A stretch of DNA of 64,000 nucleotides from contig NC_057866.1 of assembly GCF_019393635.1 (NCBI RefSeq), positions 11,542,223 to 11,606,222 of the forward strand. Direction: 5' to 3'. This DNA is from Dromiciops gliroides. Taxonomy: Eukaryota; Chordata; Mammalia; Microbiotheria; Microbiotheriidae. Shown here one piece after another: positions 63,770-64,000 of this stretch (position 1 is the stretch's first letter; the number at the start of each line of letters is the position of its first letter). The notes below the pieces were generated by a model. That model was not told the origin of the DNA. It saw only the letters and a list, made by a program, of their open reading frames with translations, and did no database searches. Made by a program: the position numbers and the translations under genes.

Positions 63770-64000
63770 GCTTGGTAGCTGGCTGCTTTGGCACAGAAAA
63801 CAGGCAACACCATAACTGAGCAGCTCTGCTGCCTCTCCAGGGTCCCTGGTGGCCGGTCATCTGGCCCAAGCACCTGATCTACCGTGACAAGTAAAACTAA
63901 ATGTGTGGTCGCCTTAAATTAGAAGCTTTTAGCACCAGTCTTTGGGCATTAAGCATTTATTAAAGCATAGTAAAGAGAGAACATGTGGAGTTCAGAAAAT
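63770..64000 (-). mobile_element. Probable LTR-like repeat, minus strand, runs off the window (fossil)
   Basis: On the minus strand it has TTTAATAAATGCTTAATGCC followed by AAAGACTGGTGCTA, also present at 31820-31890 on the plus strand. This looks like the polyadenylation part of an LTR. Family unknown. Confidence 0.4.

Noticed and set aside
1-64000. CRISPR arrays, bacterial operons, tRNA or rRNA genes
   Set aside because: The window is vertebrate; direct repeats found are transposons and microsatellites, and no cloverleaf or rRNA sequence was recognised.

Overview
The window is vertebrate nuclear DNA, almost certainly from a marsupial. About 37 copies of one CORE-SINE-like retroposon (sense start GGGGCAGCTAGGTGG, A-rich 3' end, most with visible target duplications) are scattered through it. 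Marsupial-type L1, L2, MIR-like SINEs and LTR relics fill most of the rest. The SINE type resembles the abundant Australian-marsupial SINE, so an Australian marsupial is my guess, but species is not resolvable here.

The host genes are all of one family, PLAAT (HRAS-like suppressor / phospholipase A and acyltransferase, LRAT-like NlpC/P60 fold), all on the + strand. Positions 7111-12292 carry three coding exons of PLAAT3 (PLA2G16), complete except for the first few codons, with catalytic residues, transmembrane tail and polyadenylation signal. Further right lie two copies whose coding exons remain open and spliceable (copy C, 32253-35339; copy D, 38540-44503), one single-exon relic (copy B, 27656-27926) and two truncated relics (copy E, about 24801-25400; copy D', 37571-37874). 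In the human order these would sit where PLAAT2 lies relative to PLAAT3.

The paralogues have diverged in instructive ways. B, C and apparently E share a nine-base deletion removing exactly the Cys-Glu-His of the NCEHF active-site motif. C has also lost the first catalytic histidine (Tyr), yet its frame is open, so it looks like a pseudoenzyme or a very young pseudogene. D keeps His, His and Cys but has lost its ancestral exon 3 acceptor; a cryptic acceptor just after a MIR-like fragment restores frame. Both C and D stop before the C-terminal membrane anchor and basic tail. A CpG island at 18110-18890, between PLAAT3 and the paralogues, is the only promoter-like sequence and may serve the right-hand copies.

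Layout: 1-7100 L1/SINE-rich DNA upstream of the PLAAT3 exons; 7111-12395 PLAAT3 with a half-L1 in its last intron; 12400-18000 sparse repeats and a degraded L1; 18110-18890 CpG island; 19.9-24.5 kb LTR relics, L1 and SINEs; 24.8-44.6 kb PLAAT paralogue array; 40.2-42.1 kb L2 split by a 640-base CT tract; 45-54 kb mixed repeats and unidentified DNA; 54181-60170 a nearly full-length but damaged L1; 60-64 kb further L2, L1 and LTR-like fragments.
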